A stretch of 64,000 nt of DNA, taken from assembly GCF_003344925.1 (NCBI RefSeq), contig NZ_CP031188.1, forward strand, positions 2,711,001-2,775,000, given 5' to 3'. This document shows positions 27,037-36,956 of this stretch, in pieces. The DNA comes from Flavobacterium arcticum. Its GTDB lineage: Bacteria > Bacteroidota > Bacteroidia > Flavobacteriales > Flavobacteriaceae. Numbering within the stretch: position 1 is the first letter of the stretch; each line of letters starts with the position of its first letter. The notes beneath the pieces are model-generated. The model did not search any database. It was given only the letters and a program-made list of their open reading frames with translations, and was not told the DNA's origin. A program made the translations under genes and the position numbers.

Positions 27037-27814
27037 TTTTCTTCTCTTTAACTTCTTTACGTATTGCTAGGTTAGCAGCCAATGATTCAGGGGTCTTATA
27101 GCCCCTACTATGGTCTAGGTGCAAGCATATTGCTTTGTGCCTTATCTGTTTTCCTTTTACACCATAATTCTCTAAACGCTCACCAAATTCACGGTCAGGA
27201 CCTCCATATTTCATACGCTCGTCATAACCATTAATAGCTATCATGTCTTCTTTAAAACCTGAAGAATTACAATTATTAAAAGAAGGAGTTGTAGTCGTTA
27301 CATTATCTAAAACAGTAGCAAGAATAGGACTAGAGGAAAGTTTTAATTTTTGAGAAAAACCGAGTTTATCAATACCCTTTAACCAGTTTACGTCAAAACA
27401 ACGTTGAGTTAGTATATCTTCTTTTGTTATTGCTTCACTGGTACTCATAGGTAGTTTGCAGTACCCGCCTGATAAAAACTTACCTTTCTCGGCAAACTTT
27501 GCATGTACTGCTACAAAATCTTCACGCGGAATGCAATCGCCATCTGTCATAATAATATACTCATTCGCAGCTTCTACTATAGCTATATTAAGTAGCTCTT
27601 GTCTACGATAACCTTTATCTTCATGCCAAATATGCCTTAGAGTAACAGGATAATTGGCAGCATAACGGTCTATCAGATCTTTGGTTGTTGAACGAGAACC
27701 ATCATCTGCAACAATAACTTCAAAATCTTTATACGTTTGGTTACTATAGCCTATAAGTACTTTTTCTAGCCATTTTTCTGCATTATATGTACTTACTATT
27801 ACTGATATTTTCAT
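26981..27814 (-). CDS. Family 2 glycosyltransferase
   Basis: A 277-residue GT-A enzyme: nucleotide-sugar site VIVSTYNAEKWLEKVL, VADDGS at 36-41 region, metal-binding DGD in MTDGDCIP, and a C-terminal galactosyltransferase-like part with GYDERMKYGGPDREFGERL that supplies acceptor-site acids. This layout is seen in chondroitin-polymerase-like and capsule/LPS galactosyltransferases. The last 18 codons are antisense to the end of the GT2-GT9 gene. It follows the Kdo-kinase-like gene after 56 bases on the same strand and is probably co-transcribed. The sugar transferred is unknown. Confidence 0.87.
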   Translation of the reverse strand: MKISVIVSTYNAEKWLEKVLIGYSNQTYKDFEVIVADDGSRSTTKDLIDRYAANYPVTLRHIWHEDKGYRRQELLNIAIVEAANEYIIMTDGDCIPREDFVAVHAKFAEKGKFLSGGYCKLPMSTSEAITKEDILTQRCFDVNWLKGIDKLGFSQKLKLSSSPILATVLDNVTTTTPSFNNCNSSGFKEDMIAINGYDERMKYGGPDREFGERLENYGVKGKQIRHKAICLHLDHSRGYKTPESLAANLAIRKEVKEKKIKWTPYGIVKDPHLSPVS

Positions 27815-27870
27815 AGATATTGATTTATTATTGAATTACCGTATAACGATTGTATAAAGATATTATTTTT

Positions 27871-28635
27871 TTAATTTTTTCGTAACCCTAGCTTTCTCTT
27901 AATGGCGCGTTTCCTGTGAAACCTGTTAGCAAAATATTGAGTATGTTTTATCATAGGCTTTAATACCGCTTCATAAGTACACCCATATAATTTTGCATAC
28001 TCATCGCTCATTACTGTTATCAGGTGTTCTTCTGGAGTAAGCTTAGCCATATTAATAACTCTTTGTTCTAAACTCATTTGAGAATGAAACTGCATTCTAT
28101 TAAGATCTACCAAAAAGAATTCATATTGCTCATGCCCTACTTTTTTTATAAGCGTATTACCAGGTGTATGATCTAGAAAAGCAATCCCTTTTTCATGTAG
28201 TTTAAAAGTAAATTGCGTAAACTGTCGCAATATAATTTCATGTTCAGGATAATCAGGTATTTCTATAAGTTGCCTAAATGTAAGGTCGGCTTCAAGCTGT
28301 TCGCTCATGTAATAGCTATCTTGTAACGATAAAGCAGCTTTATGCTCAAAATAAGCAATGGGCTGTGGGGTGCCAATACCTTTTTCTAATAGAATATTAG
28401 CAAACTCATAAGAACGTTGGGCTTTAGACTTCCGAAAGAAACGGTAAACCAACTTATTTACAACATTAGGCACTTTAAACGATTTTACATTTACTGTAGT
28501 ACCTCCTAACTCAAAAAGCTTTATTTTGTTACGCTTACCATCTATAAATAAAGTACCTTGTGTAGCGAAATTTTCGATTATCGCTGTAATTTCTGAGGAC
28601 TGATTCTGAAAATCAGTATGGATCACTTTATTCAT
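27871..28635 (-). CDS. Kdo/LPS-core kinase-like protein
   Basis: A 254-residue protein-kinase-like-fold protein of the lipopolysaccharide kinase (WaaP/KdkA/InaA) group. The catalytic loop is HEKGIAFLDHTPGNTLI (catalytic Asp, then Asn four residues on) and the metal-binding Asp is in FFLVDLNRM. The beta-3 Lys is probably in VNVKSFK (about 50). The C-terminus is basic (RKRAIKRKLGLRK), consistent with membrane binding. It likely phosphorylates an inner-core sugar, an inference supported by flanking glycosyltransferases. Start: ATG 28635; an in-frame TTG lies four codons upstream. A well-formed promoter precedes it. Confidence 0.8.
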   Translation of the reverse strand: MNKVIHTDFQNQSSEITAIIENFATQGTLFIDGKRNKIKLFELGGTTVNVKSFKVPNVVNKLVYRFFRKSKAQRSYEFANILLEKGIGTPQPIAYFEHKAALSLQDSYYMSEQLEADLTFRQLIEIPDYPEHEIILRQFTQFTFKLHEKGIAFLDHTPGNTLIKKVGHEQYEFFLVDLNRMQFHSQMSLEQRVINMAKLTPEEHLITVMSDEYAKLYGCTYEAVLKPMIKHTQYFANRFHRKRAIKRKLGLRKN

Positions 28636-28654
28636 CGGCAACTGCAATTTTCAA

Positions 28655-28686
28655 CAAAAGTAACCATTTGCATTTTAGACTTCAAA
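28655..28686 (-). promoter_or_regulatory. Predicted promoter of the Kdo-kinase-like gene
   Basis: On the minus strand TTTG (28683-28686), a 20-base spacer and a perfect -7 box TACTTTTG (28655-28662), 19 bases before the ATG. Confidence 0.7.
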
Positions 28687-28726
28687 TAATTGCTTTATTT
28701 TTACCAAATAATCCATAAATCAATAT

Positions 28727-29581
28727 ATGTTTAGCCATTACCTCATTACTCGTTTTAACCTTAAAAACCCTAAGTGGGATGTTACCAAAAACAACGAAAC
28801 CTTACTTACGGATGAATGGCTAGAACATAGGCTTTGGCTATTCGAAAACTTTTGTTTTCCATCGGTAGTAGCACAAACCAATAAGAACTTTACATGGCTT
28901 ATTTATTTTGATATAACTACTCCTGATACTTACAGACAAAAAATAGAAACTCTTATTGCTGGGCACGGTAATATAAAACTTTTTTATATCGAAGGAATGC
29001 CTGCTTTTTATCCTGAGATAAAAAACTTGATTACTGCCGAGACAAAAAATGTACCTTACCTTATCACTTCACGTATTGATAATGATGATTGTATTCGCAA
29101 CAGTTTTATAAACGAGGTGCAAAATCAGTTTAAGGAGCAAGATTATATGGCTATAGATGTTATAAAAGGTTATTCGTTACAAATAAAACCTGTTGTTATG
29201 CTTGGTAAAAAAGAGCATATATTTAATCCTTTCATAAGTCTCATTGAAAAAAATAACGAACCAAAAACGGTATGGCTTAACGACCATAATCATTGGAAAA
29301 AAGAAACCCGTATTACCCAAGTAACCGATAAAAGATTGTGGATGTCCATAATACATGAAAAGAACAAAGTAAACGAATTTGATGGTTATGGTAATATAAA
29401 ATGGGAAGATGTAAAAACCGAGTTTATCGTTTCGCCTGCTATGCAAGCCAACATCAGTAAAAACATACTGCCGCACAGCAAATGGGCTTGGACGAGCTTT
29501 AAAAACGGACTGTACGTAAACTGGGTACTATTTAACAAAATGCTCAAAAAGGCTTTGGGTATTTATAAGATTAAATCATAA
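28727..29581 (+). CDS. Putative rhamnosyltransferase (PF11316-like)
   Basis: A 284-residue GT-A-like protein. The opening SHYLITRFNLKNP, the FENFCFPSVVAQTNKNFTWLIYFD region (residues about 38-61) and the metal-binding SRIDNDDCI (DxDD-like) are features of the putative rhamnosyltransferase family. No signal peptide or membrane helix. It is divergent from the Kdo-kinase-like gene and followed after 27 bases by another GT2 gene, with which it likely forms an operon. Acceptor and donor are unknown; rhamnose is the family label, not a deduction. Confidence 0.78.
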   Translation: MFSHYLITRFNLKNPKWDVTKNNETLLTDEWLEHRLWLFENFCFPSVVAQTNKNFTWLIYFDITTPDTYRQKIETLIAGHGNIKLFYIEGMPAFYPEIKNLITAETKNVPYLITSRIDNDDCIRNSFINEVQNQFKEQDYMAIDVIKGYSLQIKPVVMLGKKEHIFNPFISLIEKNNEPKTVWLNDHNHWKKETRITQVTDKRLWMSIIHEKNKVNEFDGYGNIKWEDVKTEFIVSPAMQANISKNILPHSKWAWTSFKNGLYVNWVLFNKMLKKALGIYKIKS

Positions 29582-29608
29582 CACTTCTATTTTCTAAAAA
29601 ATGCCACT

Positions 29609-30412
29609 ATGCGAAAACTACCTACTTCTACCCTTGTAACACCTACCTATAACTGGCCAGAAGCATTAGAACTGCTACTATTGAGTTTACTAAGGCAAAC
29701 CCACCTACCTGACGAAATTATTATTGCCGATGATGGTTCTAAGGAAGAAACAAAAAGTGTAATTGATAAGTACAAGGATAAGTTTAGTGTGCCTCTAATA
29801 CATATATGGCATGAGGATAAGGGCAACAGAAAACCTGCTATAATGAACAAAGCCATTGCACAAGCAAAAGGCGATTATATTATAGAGATTGACGGCGATA
29901 TAATTATGGAAAAGCATTTTATAGAAGACCACCTGCGCTTTGCCGAAGAGGGTATGTACCTGTTTGGCTCTAGAGTTACGATTACTAAAGAAAAGCTACC
30001 CGAACTGTATAAAAAACAGCTTATGCATTTCGGTTTCTTATCAAGTGGTATCAAAAAAAGAGGACGCACGCTGCGTGTGCCGTTATTCATGAACTTTATA
30101 AAACCCGTATCACTACGTTCTAAAAAATTAAGAGGTTGTAATATGTCATTCTGGAAAAAAGATTTTATGGCTATCAACGGGTTTAACGAAAGCCTTGTGG
30201 GTTGGGGTATAGATGACAGCGAAATGATACAACGACTACACAACTTAGGCATACTGGGCAAACGCTTAAAATATAGTGGTATAGCCTATCACATTTACCA
30301 TAAAGAACAATCAAAAAGCCACATTGACGTTAATCGTAAAATTGAAGAAGAAACTACCCAAAAAAAATTAACCTATATAGAAAAAGGTGTAGATCAGTAC
30401 TTAGATAAATAA
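29609..30412 (+). CDS. Family 2 glycosyltransferase
   Basis: A 267-residue GT-A enzyme with STLVTPTYNWPEALEL, ADDGSKEET, metal-binding DGD in IEIDGDIIM, and a C-terminal galactosyltransferase-like stretch (NGFNESLVGWGIDDSEMIQRL). It has the same architecture as the minus-strand GT2 at 26981-27814, and the two are probably distant paralogues. Its stop codon is one base from the stop codon of the convergent GT4 gene, with no terminator between. It probably acts in the same surface-polysaccharide or LPS pathway as its neighbours. Confidence 0.88.
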   Translation: MRKLPTSTLVTPTYNWPEALELLLLSLLRQTHLPDEIIIADDGSKEETKSVIDKYKDKFSVPLIHIWHEDKGNRKPAIMNKAIAQAKGDYIIEIDGDIIMEKHFIEDHLRFAEEGMYLFGSRVTITKEKLPELYKKQLMHFGFLSSGIKKRGRTLRVPLFMNFIKPVSLRSKKLRGCNMSFWKKDFMAINGFNESLVGWGIDDSEMIQRLHNLGILGKRLKYSGIAYHIYHKEQSKSHIDVNRKIEEETTQKKLTYIEKGVDQYLDK

Positions 30413-30413
30413 G

Positions 30414-31520
30414 TTACTGCATTGCTTTTTTATACACATCAAGGGTTTGCGGAGCTAATGTTGCTGCCATAAACCCTTTTTTTATGGCATTACTCCCCAA
30501 TTCAGAAAATTTCTCTATAAGTTGCTCATCATCTATAAGTTTAGCCAGATTCTCGGCAAGGCATTTATAATCTTTTACAGCGCAAATAAAACCATTAGTA
30601 CCGTTCACCATTACTTCGGGTACTACACCCACATTAGTAGTAACAACAGGCAAACCCAGAAGCATTGCTTCCAATACCGATGTTGGTCCGCCCTCACGTT
30701 GCGATGTCATTACAAACGCATCAAACTGATGATTAAATCGATAAGCTCCTGCTATACGTCCCATAAAAAACACGTGTTTTTCAAGTTCTTTTTCTTTAAT
30801 AAGTTCCTTTAATTCATCTGTGAGCTTGGTATATTCCCCCACTTGTACAAAAGCTACATCTTTTCGCCCCATTGTATTAATAAGGTGGTCTGCTGTATCA
30901 ATTAAAGTGAAATGATCTTTTGCAGCGGTATGGTTGGCTATATTACCTACTATAAAAGTATTCTCGGGGATATTAAATTTCGCTCTTATATCCTCAGCAT
31001 CATTGGTGTCTTTTAAAATATCAGGCGAAACACAATCGTGTATTACGATGGTTTTCTTTTTAGCAGCTTCTGTTAATATCGCTGAAAATTCCTCCTGTAC
31101 TCTTTGAGAAACACATATAGTAGCAGCAACATTTTTATAGTTATACTTATACTTACTTAATAAACTACTACGGCTACCCATCCCCTTTTTAGAGAAAACA
31201 GCTTTGGTTTTAAGCCCTGTAAGCAAATCAGAAATAGTATATACCGTAAGTGAATCGCTGGTATGCAAATGAATAACATCGGGCTTTACCTTTTTTACCA
31301 CATCTTTTAAGTATAGATAATTGGCAAACTTATTTAGTTTTTTCTTTTTAGCTTCAATAAAACTAATACCTAATTCTTTGCAACGGTTGTGCAGTATCGA
31401 GTTGGTAACACCAAAAACAATATGCTCCGTTCCCAACTTTTCGAGTTCAGGTATATAATCAATAAGCTGTTGTTCATTCCCCCCCCATCCTCTGGCTCCC
31501 GATACGTGTAGTATTTTCAT
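30414..31520 (-). CDS. Family 4 glycosyltransferase
   Basis: A 368-residue GT-B retaining enzyme. The N-terminal acceptor domain begins MKILHVSGARGWGGNEQQ; the C-terminal nucleotide-sugar domain carries FMGRIAG and the EX7E motif in FVMTSQREGGPTSVLEAMLLGLPVV, then NGTNGFI. Start: ATG 31520 (an in-frame ATG at 31538 lies inside the predicted -7 box and is rejected). It is convergent with the preceding GT2 gene and divergent from the sugar aminotransferase gene. Confidence 0.92.
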   Translation of the reverse strand: MKILHVSGARGWGGNEQQLIDYIPELEKLGTEHIVFGVTNSILHNRCKELGISFIEAKKKKLNKFANYLYLKDVVKKVKPDVIHLHTSDSLTVYTISDLLTGLKTKAVFSKKGMGSRSSLLSKYKYNYKNVAATICVSQRVQEEFSAILTEAAKKKTIVIHDCVSPDILKDTNDAEDIRAKFNIPENTFIVGNIANHTAAKDHFTLIDTADHLINTMGRKDVAFVQVGEYTKLTDELKELIKEKELEKHVFFMGRIAGAYRFNHQFDAFVMTSQREGGPTSVLEAMLLGLPVVTTNVGVVPEVMVNGTNGFICAVKDYKCLAENLAKLIDDEQLIEKFSELGSNAIKKGFMAATLAPQTLDVYKKAMQ

Positions 31521-31537
31521 AATAACTATATAATGCA

Positions 31538-31545
31538 CAAATGTA
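31538..31545 (-). promoter_or_regulatory. Predicted -7 box of the GT4 gene
   Basis: On the minus strand TACATTTG, perfect consensus, 17 bases before ATG 31520; no -33 TTTG at normal spacing. Confidence 0.5.
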
Positions 31546-31609
31546 GCTATTAATCATAATTATGAAAACATATCCTTTACTACTACCCTAAAATAAAGAC
31601 AACTTTAGT

Positions 31610-31617
31610 TATTTTTG
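31610..31617 (+). promoter_or_regulatory. Predicted -7 box of the sugar aminotransferase gene
   Basis: TATTTTTG, perfect consensus, 16 bases before the start codon; -33 element not evident. Confidence 0.5.
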
Positions 31618-31633
31618 CTTTAAATAGTATGTC

Positions 31634-32740
31634 ATGATAAAATTCCTAGATCTTCAAAAAGTAAACCTTCTGCATCAGCAGGAAATAGAAACCCGCTTAC
31701 TAAAAACGTTTAGAAGCGGTTGGTATCTTTTTGGCGAAGAAGTAAAACTACTGGAACAAAATCTTTGCGACTATATCGGGGCAAAACACGCTATTGGTGT
31801 TGCTAACGGACTGGATGCGCTACGCCTTATTTTTAAAGCTTATATAGGGCTTGGCATAATGCAGGAGGGTGATGAGGTTATTGTTCCTGTAAATACTTAT
31901 ATAGCCTCTATACTAGCTATTACAGATAATAAGCTAACCCCCATTTTAGTAGAACCCAACATTGAAAACTACAATATTGATATTAGCAAAATAGAGGAGA
32001 AAATTACAGCAAGAACAAAAGCTATACTAATAGTACATCTTTACGGGAAAGCTGTATTTTCTGATGCATTAAAACAACTCGCTGTAAAGCATAACCTGAA
32101 AATTATTGAAGATAATGCACAGGCTATAGGTGCAACATGGAATGGTGTAAAAACAGGTAACCTTGGCGATGCAGCAGGTTTTAGCTTTTACCCTGGTAAA
32201 AACTTAGGGGCACTAGGCGATGCTGGTGCCGTAACCACCAACAATGAAACATTAGCCAAAACTATTAGCGCTATTGCCAATTATGGTTCGGAAGAAAAAT
32301 ATATAAATAAGTACCAAGGATTAAATTCCCGATTGGATGAAATACAGGCTGCCGTGCTCAACGTAAAGTTGCCTTATTTGAATGAAGAAAACCAAAAACG
32401 AAAAGAAATTGCCAAGTATTACAATGAACATATAAATAACTCTGCTATTATATTGCCTAAACTGCCTGATAATGAAAATGAACACGTTTGGCATTTGTAC
32501 GTCATTCGCACCCAAAAAAGAGAACAACTACAGCACTATTTAACCCAAAACGGAATCCAAACATTAATACACTACCCTATACCACCACATAAGCAAGAGG
32601 CGTATAGCGATTTGAATACTTTATCTTTCCCGATAACAGAACAAATACATAACGAAGTTTTAAGTTTACCTATAAGTCCTGTGTTAACAGATGAAGAGCT
32701 TGAAACAGTTGTAAAAGCAATAAACAATTTTGAAATTTAA
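31634..32740 (+). CDS. DegT/DnrJ/EryC1/StrS sugar aminotransferase
   Basis: A 368-residue PLP enzyme that aminates a nucleotide-linked keto-sugar. It has the family marks [13 protein letters not shown] near residue 56, EDNAQAIGA (cofactor Asp), and the Schiff-base Lys in [14 protein letters not shown]. Sequence features resemble FdtB/QdtB-type dTDP-3-keto-6-deoxyhexose 3-aminotransferases, but the expected isomerase and acyltransferase partners are not in this window, so the substrate stays open. It is followed six bases later by the Sua5-type gene, an operon that seems to mix sugar and tRNA functions. Confidence 0.9.
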   Translation: MIKFLDLQKVNLLHQQEIETRLLKTFRSGWYLFGEEVKLLEQNLCDYIGAKHAIGVANGLDALRLIFKAYIGLGIMQEGDEVIVPVNTYIASILAITDNKLTPILVEPNIENYNIDISKIEEKITARTKAILIVHLYGKAVFSDALKQLAVKHNLKIIEDNAQAIGATWNGVKTGNLGDAAGFSFYPGKNLGALGDAGAVTTNNETLAKTISAIANYGSEEKYINKYQGLNSRLDEIQAAVLNVKLPYLNEENQKRKEIAKYYNEHINNSAIILPKLPDNENEHVWHLYVIRTQKREQLQHYLTQNGIQTLIHYPIPPHKQEAYSDLNTLSFPITEQIHNEVLSLPISPVLTDEELETVVKAINNFEI

Positions 32741-32746
32741 TTAGCC

Positions 32747-33322
32747 ATGAGCGACAGCAATATAAACGACGAAGTACACCACGCATTTGAAGTAATAAAA
32801 AATGGAGGTATTATCCTCTACCCTACTGATACCGTTTGGGGTATCGGTTGTGATGCTACCAATGCCGAAGCAGTAAAAAAAATATATGCCTTAAAACAGC
32901 GTGAAGAAAGCAAAAGCATGATAGTACTTATGAACAGCGACCGAATGATGTACAATGTATTTAAAGAAATACCCGACGTAGCATGGGAAATTATTGAAGT
33001 AAGTGAAAAACCAACCACTTTAATACTAGACAAGCCACGTAATATAGCTGCAAATATTATAGCTCCTGATAACACGCTTGGCGTACGATTAGTAAAAGAA
33101 CCTTTTTGCTATAAACTGATGGAGCGTATGAAAAAACCACTTGTATCTACCTCTGCAAATATAGGTGGAATGCCAACACCAAATTCTTTTAAAGAAATTG
33201 ACCATCATATTTTGGATGGCGTAGACTATGTCGTAAATTTGCACCACGATAAAATTGCCGCAAAACCATCAACAATTATCAAACTCGGCAATGATTTACA
33301 GGTAAAAGTTATCCGACCTTAA
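32747..33322 (+). CDS. L-threonylcarbamoyladenylate synthase (Sua5/YrdC/YciO family)
   Basis: Forms threonylcarbamoyl-AMP from threonine, bicarbonate and ATP for the t6A modification of ANN-decoding tRNAs. The 191-residue protein is a single YrdC domain with [18 protein letters not shown], the basic [12 protein letters not shown] region and [16 protein letters not shown]. It lacks the extra C-terminal Sua5 domain, so it is of the short YrdC type. The stop codon overlaps the CCA-enzyme start by one base (TAATG), giving a two-gene tRNA maturation unit. Confidence 0.93.
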   Translation: MSDSNINDEVHHAFEVIKNGGIILYPTDTVWGIGCDATNAEAVKKIYALKQREESKSMIVLMNSDRMMYNVFKEIPDVAWEIIEVSEKPTTLILDKPRNIAANIIAPDNTLGVRLVKEPFCYKLMERMKKPLVSTSANIGGMPTPNSFKEIDHHILDGVDYVVNLHHDKIAAKPSTIIKLGNDLQVKVIRP

Positions 33323-34764
33323 TGACAGAAACTATTTCATACAAACAAGCATTAAATAATAACATATTTAATATAACCTCGCAAGCTGCTGACCAAATTA
33401 ACGTGAAAAGCTACGTTATTGGCGGTTTTGTTAGGGATTTTTTATTACAACGAAATTTTAAAAAAGACATTGATATTGTTGCCGTAGGTAGCGGTATCGA
33501 TTTGGCACAGCAGGTTGCCCAGTTGTTACCCAACAAACCCAAAGTACAGGTCTTTAAAAACTATGGTACGGCGATGCTTCGTTATGAAAACGAACCGAAC
33601 GATTTTATTGACATTGAGTTTGTAGGTGCTCGAAAAGAGTCCTACCAATGGGAAAGTCGTAAACCACTAGTAACAACTGGAACGCTAGAAGACGATCAAA
33701 ACCGTCGTGACTTTACTATAAACGCATTGGCGCTTTCATTAGATAAAGAAGATTTTGGCACACTAGTAGACCCTTTTAACGGTGTCGAAGATTTGAAAAA
33801 CAAAATTATACGTACACCATTAGATCCAGATATTACTTATTCGGATGATCCGTTGCGTATGATGCGTGCCATACGCTTTGCTACACAATTAGGCTTCACT
33901 ATAGAAGAAAAATCGCTTAATGCTATAACGCGTAATAAAGAGCGTATCAATATTATATCGGGTGAGCGTATTGTAGATGAGTTGAATAAAATATTAATGA
34001 CCGATGTACCTTCTGTAGGTTTTAAGTTGTTGCACCAAACAGGGTTATTACATATTATACTACCTGAGCTTACTGCACTGCAAGGTGTAGAAGAAGTAGA
34101 GGGACAAACGCATAAAGATAACTTTTACCACACGCTAGAGGTAGTAGATAATATTGCCCCAAATACAGATGATGTATGGTTACGATGGGCTGCATTACTA
34201 CACGATATTGGTAAAGCCCCTACCAAAAGATTCCATAAAAAAGTTGGGTGGACATTTCACGGGCATGAGTTTTTAGGAGGAAAAATGGTTAAAAAGTTAT
34301 TTGGAAGATTGCATATGCCATTAAACCAAAAAATGAAATTTGTTGCCAAAATGGTAATGTTAAGTTCGCGTCCTATAGTATTGGCGCAAGACATTGTTAC
34401 CGACTCGGCAGTCCGTAGGCTTATTTTTGATGCTGGTGAAGATGTAGAGGATTTAATGACACTGTGTGAAGCAGATATTACCACAAAGAACCCAAATAAG
34501 TTTAAAAAGTACCATAAGAATTTTAAAATAGTCCGTCAAAAGATTGTTGAGGTTGAAGAACGTGACCATGTTCGTAATTTTCAGCCCCCTATTAGTGGTG
34601 AAGAAATTATGGAGATATTTAACCTAAAACCTTCTCGCGAAATAGGGCAACTTAAAGAGGCAATTAAAGAAGCAATACTAGAAGGTGAAATACCTAATGA
34701 ATACCAGCCTGCTCATGACTTTATGATGGAGAAAGCTGAAAAAATGGGATTGATAAAACAATAA
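33322..34764 (+). CDS. CCA tRNA nucleotidyltransferase with HD domain
   Basis: A 480-residue class II polymerase-beta-fold enzyme that builds or repairs the 3' CCA end of tRNA. The N-terminus has [12 protein letters not shown] and the catalytic DIDIV acids, then [11 protein letters not shown] and [18 protein letters not shown]-terminal HD phosphohydrolase domain shows [12 protein letters not shown] and [13 protein letters not shown]-bearing CCA enzymes can remove 2',3'-cyclic phosphates, an activity that is possible but not shown here. It is translationally coupled to the upstream YrdC gene. Confidence 0.93.
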   Translation: MTETISYKQALNNNIFNITSQAADQINVKSYVIGGFVRDFLLQRNFKKDIDIVAVGSGIDLAQQVAQLLPNKPKVQVFKNYGTAMLRYENEPNDFIDIEFVGARKESYQWESRKPLVTTGTLEDDQNRRDFTINALALSLDKEDFGTLVDPFNGVEDLKNKIIRTPLDPDITYSDDPLRMMRAIRFATQLGFTIEEKSLNAITRNKERINIISGERIVDELNKILMTDVPSVGFKLLHQTGLLHIILPELTALQGVEEVEGQTHKDNFYHTLEVVDNIAPNTDDVWLRWAALLHDIGKAPTKRFHKKVGWTFHGHEFLGGKMVKKLFGRLHMPLNQKMKFVAKMVMLSSRPIVLAQDIVTDSAVRRLIFDAGEDVEDLMTLCEADITTKNPNKFKKYHKNFKIVRQKIVEVEERDHVRNFQPPISGEEIMEIFNLKPSREIGQLKEAIKEAILEGEIPNEYQPAHDFMMEKAEKMGLIKQ

Positions 34765-34775
34765 CAATACACGTT

Positions 34776-35795
34776 ATGAAACAAAATAAAGCTGTTATTA
34801 CCTGGCTATTGTTAGGTTGTGTTTTAGTATTTATAATGGTAGTAGTAGGCGGTATAACAAGGCTTACTAACTCGGGACTATCTATGACCGACTGGCACTT
34901 GGTTACCGATACTTTCCCTCCTATGAGTGAGGAGAAGTGGGAGCACGCCTTTGAAGAATATAAAAAGTTCCCTGAGTATCAAAAAATCAATATTCATAAC
35001 GATTTCACATTAGATGATTACAAATTCATTTATTTCTGGGAGTGGTTCCACAGATTTATAGGACGTATTATAGGGATAGTATTTATCATTCCTTTTGTAT
35101 ATTTCCTTATCCGTAAAAAGCTTGATAAAGCTACTATTAATAAATGCCTTATACTACTTGGCATGGGAGCTTTGCAAGGTTTCTTTGGGTGGTTTATGGT
35201 TAAAAGCGGACTTATAGATAATCCTGATGTAAGCCATTTTAGGTTATCATTACACCTTACTTTTGCCTTCATAACCTTTGCATATACGCTTTGGGTAGCT
35301 CTTGATATTATATATCCTGAGCGCAAAGCAGCGATAACTCCACTCAAAAAAATTGCTCGTGTTGCCTTAATTATACTATTACTACAAATAATTTACGGTG
35401 GCTTTGTTGCTGGGCTTAATGCTGGGCTTATACATAACCACTGGCCTATGATGAGCGAAGGACAGTTTATGCACGATAGTATTTTTATAGAAAAACCTAC
35501 GCTTGCTACTGCATTAACAGAAGGAAAAAGTGGTGTGCAGTTTGTACACCGAACAATGGCTTATTTTGTAGTAGGACTAATACTGTTCCTGTATTTTAAA
35601 AGCAAAAAAATTGCGTTAAACACACAACAAAAAAATGGACTAAACGCTCTCGTAATAATCGTATTTATACAGTTTATATTAGGAATATTTACACTACTAT
35701 TAAGAGTTCCGCTATGGTTAGGACTAGCGCATCAAGTAGTTGCTTTTTTCCTACTTACAGCTATGACTTATACGCTACATAGACTTAGCAAATAA
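34776..35795 (+). CDS. Heme A synthase (COX15/CtaA family)
   Basis: A 339-residue membrane protein that oxidises heme O to heme A for cytochrome c oxidase. About eight membrane helices; the family signature GGITRLTNSGLSMTDW lies near residue 24, and conserved heme-ligand histidines occur in EWFHRFIGR, SLHLTFAF, QFVHRTMAY and LAHQVVAFF. It starts 11 bases after the CCA-enzyme gene. No ctaB (heme O synthase) is adjacent. Confidence 0.95.
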   Translation: MKQNKAVITWLLLGCVLVFIMVVVGGITRLTNSGLSMTDWHLVTDTFPPMSEEKWEHAFEEYKKFPEYQKINIHNDFTLDDYKFIYFWEWFHRFIGRIIGIVFIIPFVYFLIRKKLDKATINKCLILLGMGALQGFFGWFMVKSGLIDNPDVSHFRLSLHLTFAFITFAYTLWVALDIIYPERKAAITPLKKIARVALIILLLQIIYGGFVAGLNAGLIHNHWPMMSEGQFMHDSIFIEKPTLATALTEGKSGVQFVHRTMAYFVVGLILFLYFKSKKIALNTQQKNGLNALVIIVFIQFILGIFTLLLRVPLWLGLAHQVVAFFLLTAMTYTLHRLSK

Positions 35796-35885
35796 ACTTT
35801 GGGATAACCTTAATAGTGTATTAGGAATAATTTTAGAACTCGGTTTGTAACTTCGTGTTATTATTAACAATCAAAATAATACACC

Positions 35886-36068
35886 ATGCCAAATCAAGAA
35901 GAAATTAAAGGAAACTGGAACGAGTACAAAGGGAAACTAAAACAAGAGTACGGACAGCTTACTGATGATGATTTAACGTACCAAGAAGGTAAAGAAGATG
36001 AAATGTGGGGACGCTTAGAGCAAAAACTAGGTAAGGCTAAAAAAGAAATAATGTCTATTTTTGATTAG
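35886..36068 (+). CDS. CsbD-family stress protein
   Basis: A 60-residue, highly charged, helical protein matching the CsbD family ([20 protein letters not shown], then [19 protein letters not shown]). Members are abundant and induced by general stress or phosphate starvation; no molecular function is agreed. It has a 90-base leader and is followed by two tandem hairpins, the second a perfect 36-base palindromic terminator, features expected of a highly expressed monocistronic gene. A -7-like TAACTTCG lies at 35848-35855. Confidence 0.92.
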   Translation: MPNQEEIKGNWNEYKGKLKQEYGQLTDDDLTYQEGKEDEMWGRLEQKLGKAKKEIMSIFD

Positions 36069-36070
36069 AA

Positions 36071-36139
36071 GAATGGTTGATTTGCCCCCAAAAAACCATT
36101 CTAAAAAAACGCTATTTTAATTAAAATAGCGTTTTTTTA
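36071..36139. terminator. Tandem hairpins after the CsbD gene, the second a strong bidirectional terminator
   Basis: First stem GAATGGTT / AACCATTC (36071-36078, 36094-36101). Second is a perfect palindrome with arms AAAAAAACGCTATTTTAA and its complement (36104-36139), giving T-runs on both strands, serving also the convergent LytTR gene. Confidence 0.85.
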
Positions 36140-36153
36140 TTTTCATATATAAC

Positions 36154-36912
36154 CTAGCTGCCCAGCCATTGCCTAAAATCGCTTACGCGCTCACGGCTTA
36201 CAATAACCTCATCTTCATTATAAGTAAGTAGTATCACTTTTAGTCGCGAATTGGTATATACCACTATATCCTTAATAGCATCGATGCTTACAACATATTT
36301 ACGGCTTACACGGTAAAATTTAGCAGGGTCTAGTTCACTTTCCAGTTGTTCTAAAGTACACTCTAATAAGTAATCCCTATTTTCAGTTGTATGGATATAA
36401 GTACCTTTATTCTCACTGAAAAAACATTCGGCATCATCCACATTTACAACTTTTAACCGCTGTCCCATTTTTATCGTAAATCGCTTTTTATAGCTCTTCT
36501 CTATTGGGTTGACTAGCATACGTTTTATTTGCTCAAAATCGAGCGATAAGTTTTGCGGTTGCGGACGGTGTTCACGGTATTTATTAATGGCTATTTCAAG
36601 ATCATCCTCATCTATAGGTTTTAATAAATAATCTATACTATTAAGTTTAAAAGCGCGTAGTGCATACTCGTCATAAGCAGTAGTAAAAATAATAGCGCTA
36701 TCTATTTGTACAACTTCAAATATTTCGAATGAAAGCCCGTCAGAAAGCTGTATATCTAAAAATATAAGTTCAGGATGTGCATTGTTACTAAACCATTCTA
36801 TCGCTTCTTCAACGGAGTGCAACATAGTACCTGCTTCTACACCTATTTTTTGCAATTTACGTTGCAATAGTCTTGCCGCAGGTTTCTCATCTTCAATTAT
36901 AATAACGTTCAT
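36154..36912 (-). CDS. LytTR-family response regulator
   Basis: A 252-residue two-component output protein. The receiver domain has acidic Glu7/Asp8, phospho-acceptor Asp53 (FLDIQLSDG), Thr in FTTAYDEYA and Lys97 in YLLKPID. The C-terminal LytTR DNA-binding domain spans about 140-250 (YKKRFTIKMGQRLKVV, FYRVSRKYVVSIDAI). It is the last gene of a minus-strand operon with a LytS-type kinase and three 2TM proteins; the kinase is its obvious partner. Confidence 0.95.
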   Translation of the reverse strand: MNVIIIEDEKPAARLLQRKLQKIGVEAGTMLHSVEEAIEWFSNNAHPELIFLDIQLSDGLSFEIFEVVQIDSAIIFTTAYDEYALRAFKLNSIDYLLKPIDEDDLEIAINKYREHRPQPQNLSLDFEQIKRMLVNPIEKSYKKRFTIKMGQRLKVVNVDDAECFFSENKGTYIHTTENRDYLLECTLEQLESELDPAKFYRVSRKYVVSIDAIKDIVVYTNSRLKVILLTYNEDEVIVSRERVSDFRQWLGS

Positions 36913-36956
36913 GTTGGTTGATTGTTTTTTAATCTAAATGTATAATAATTAAACTC

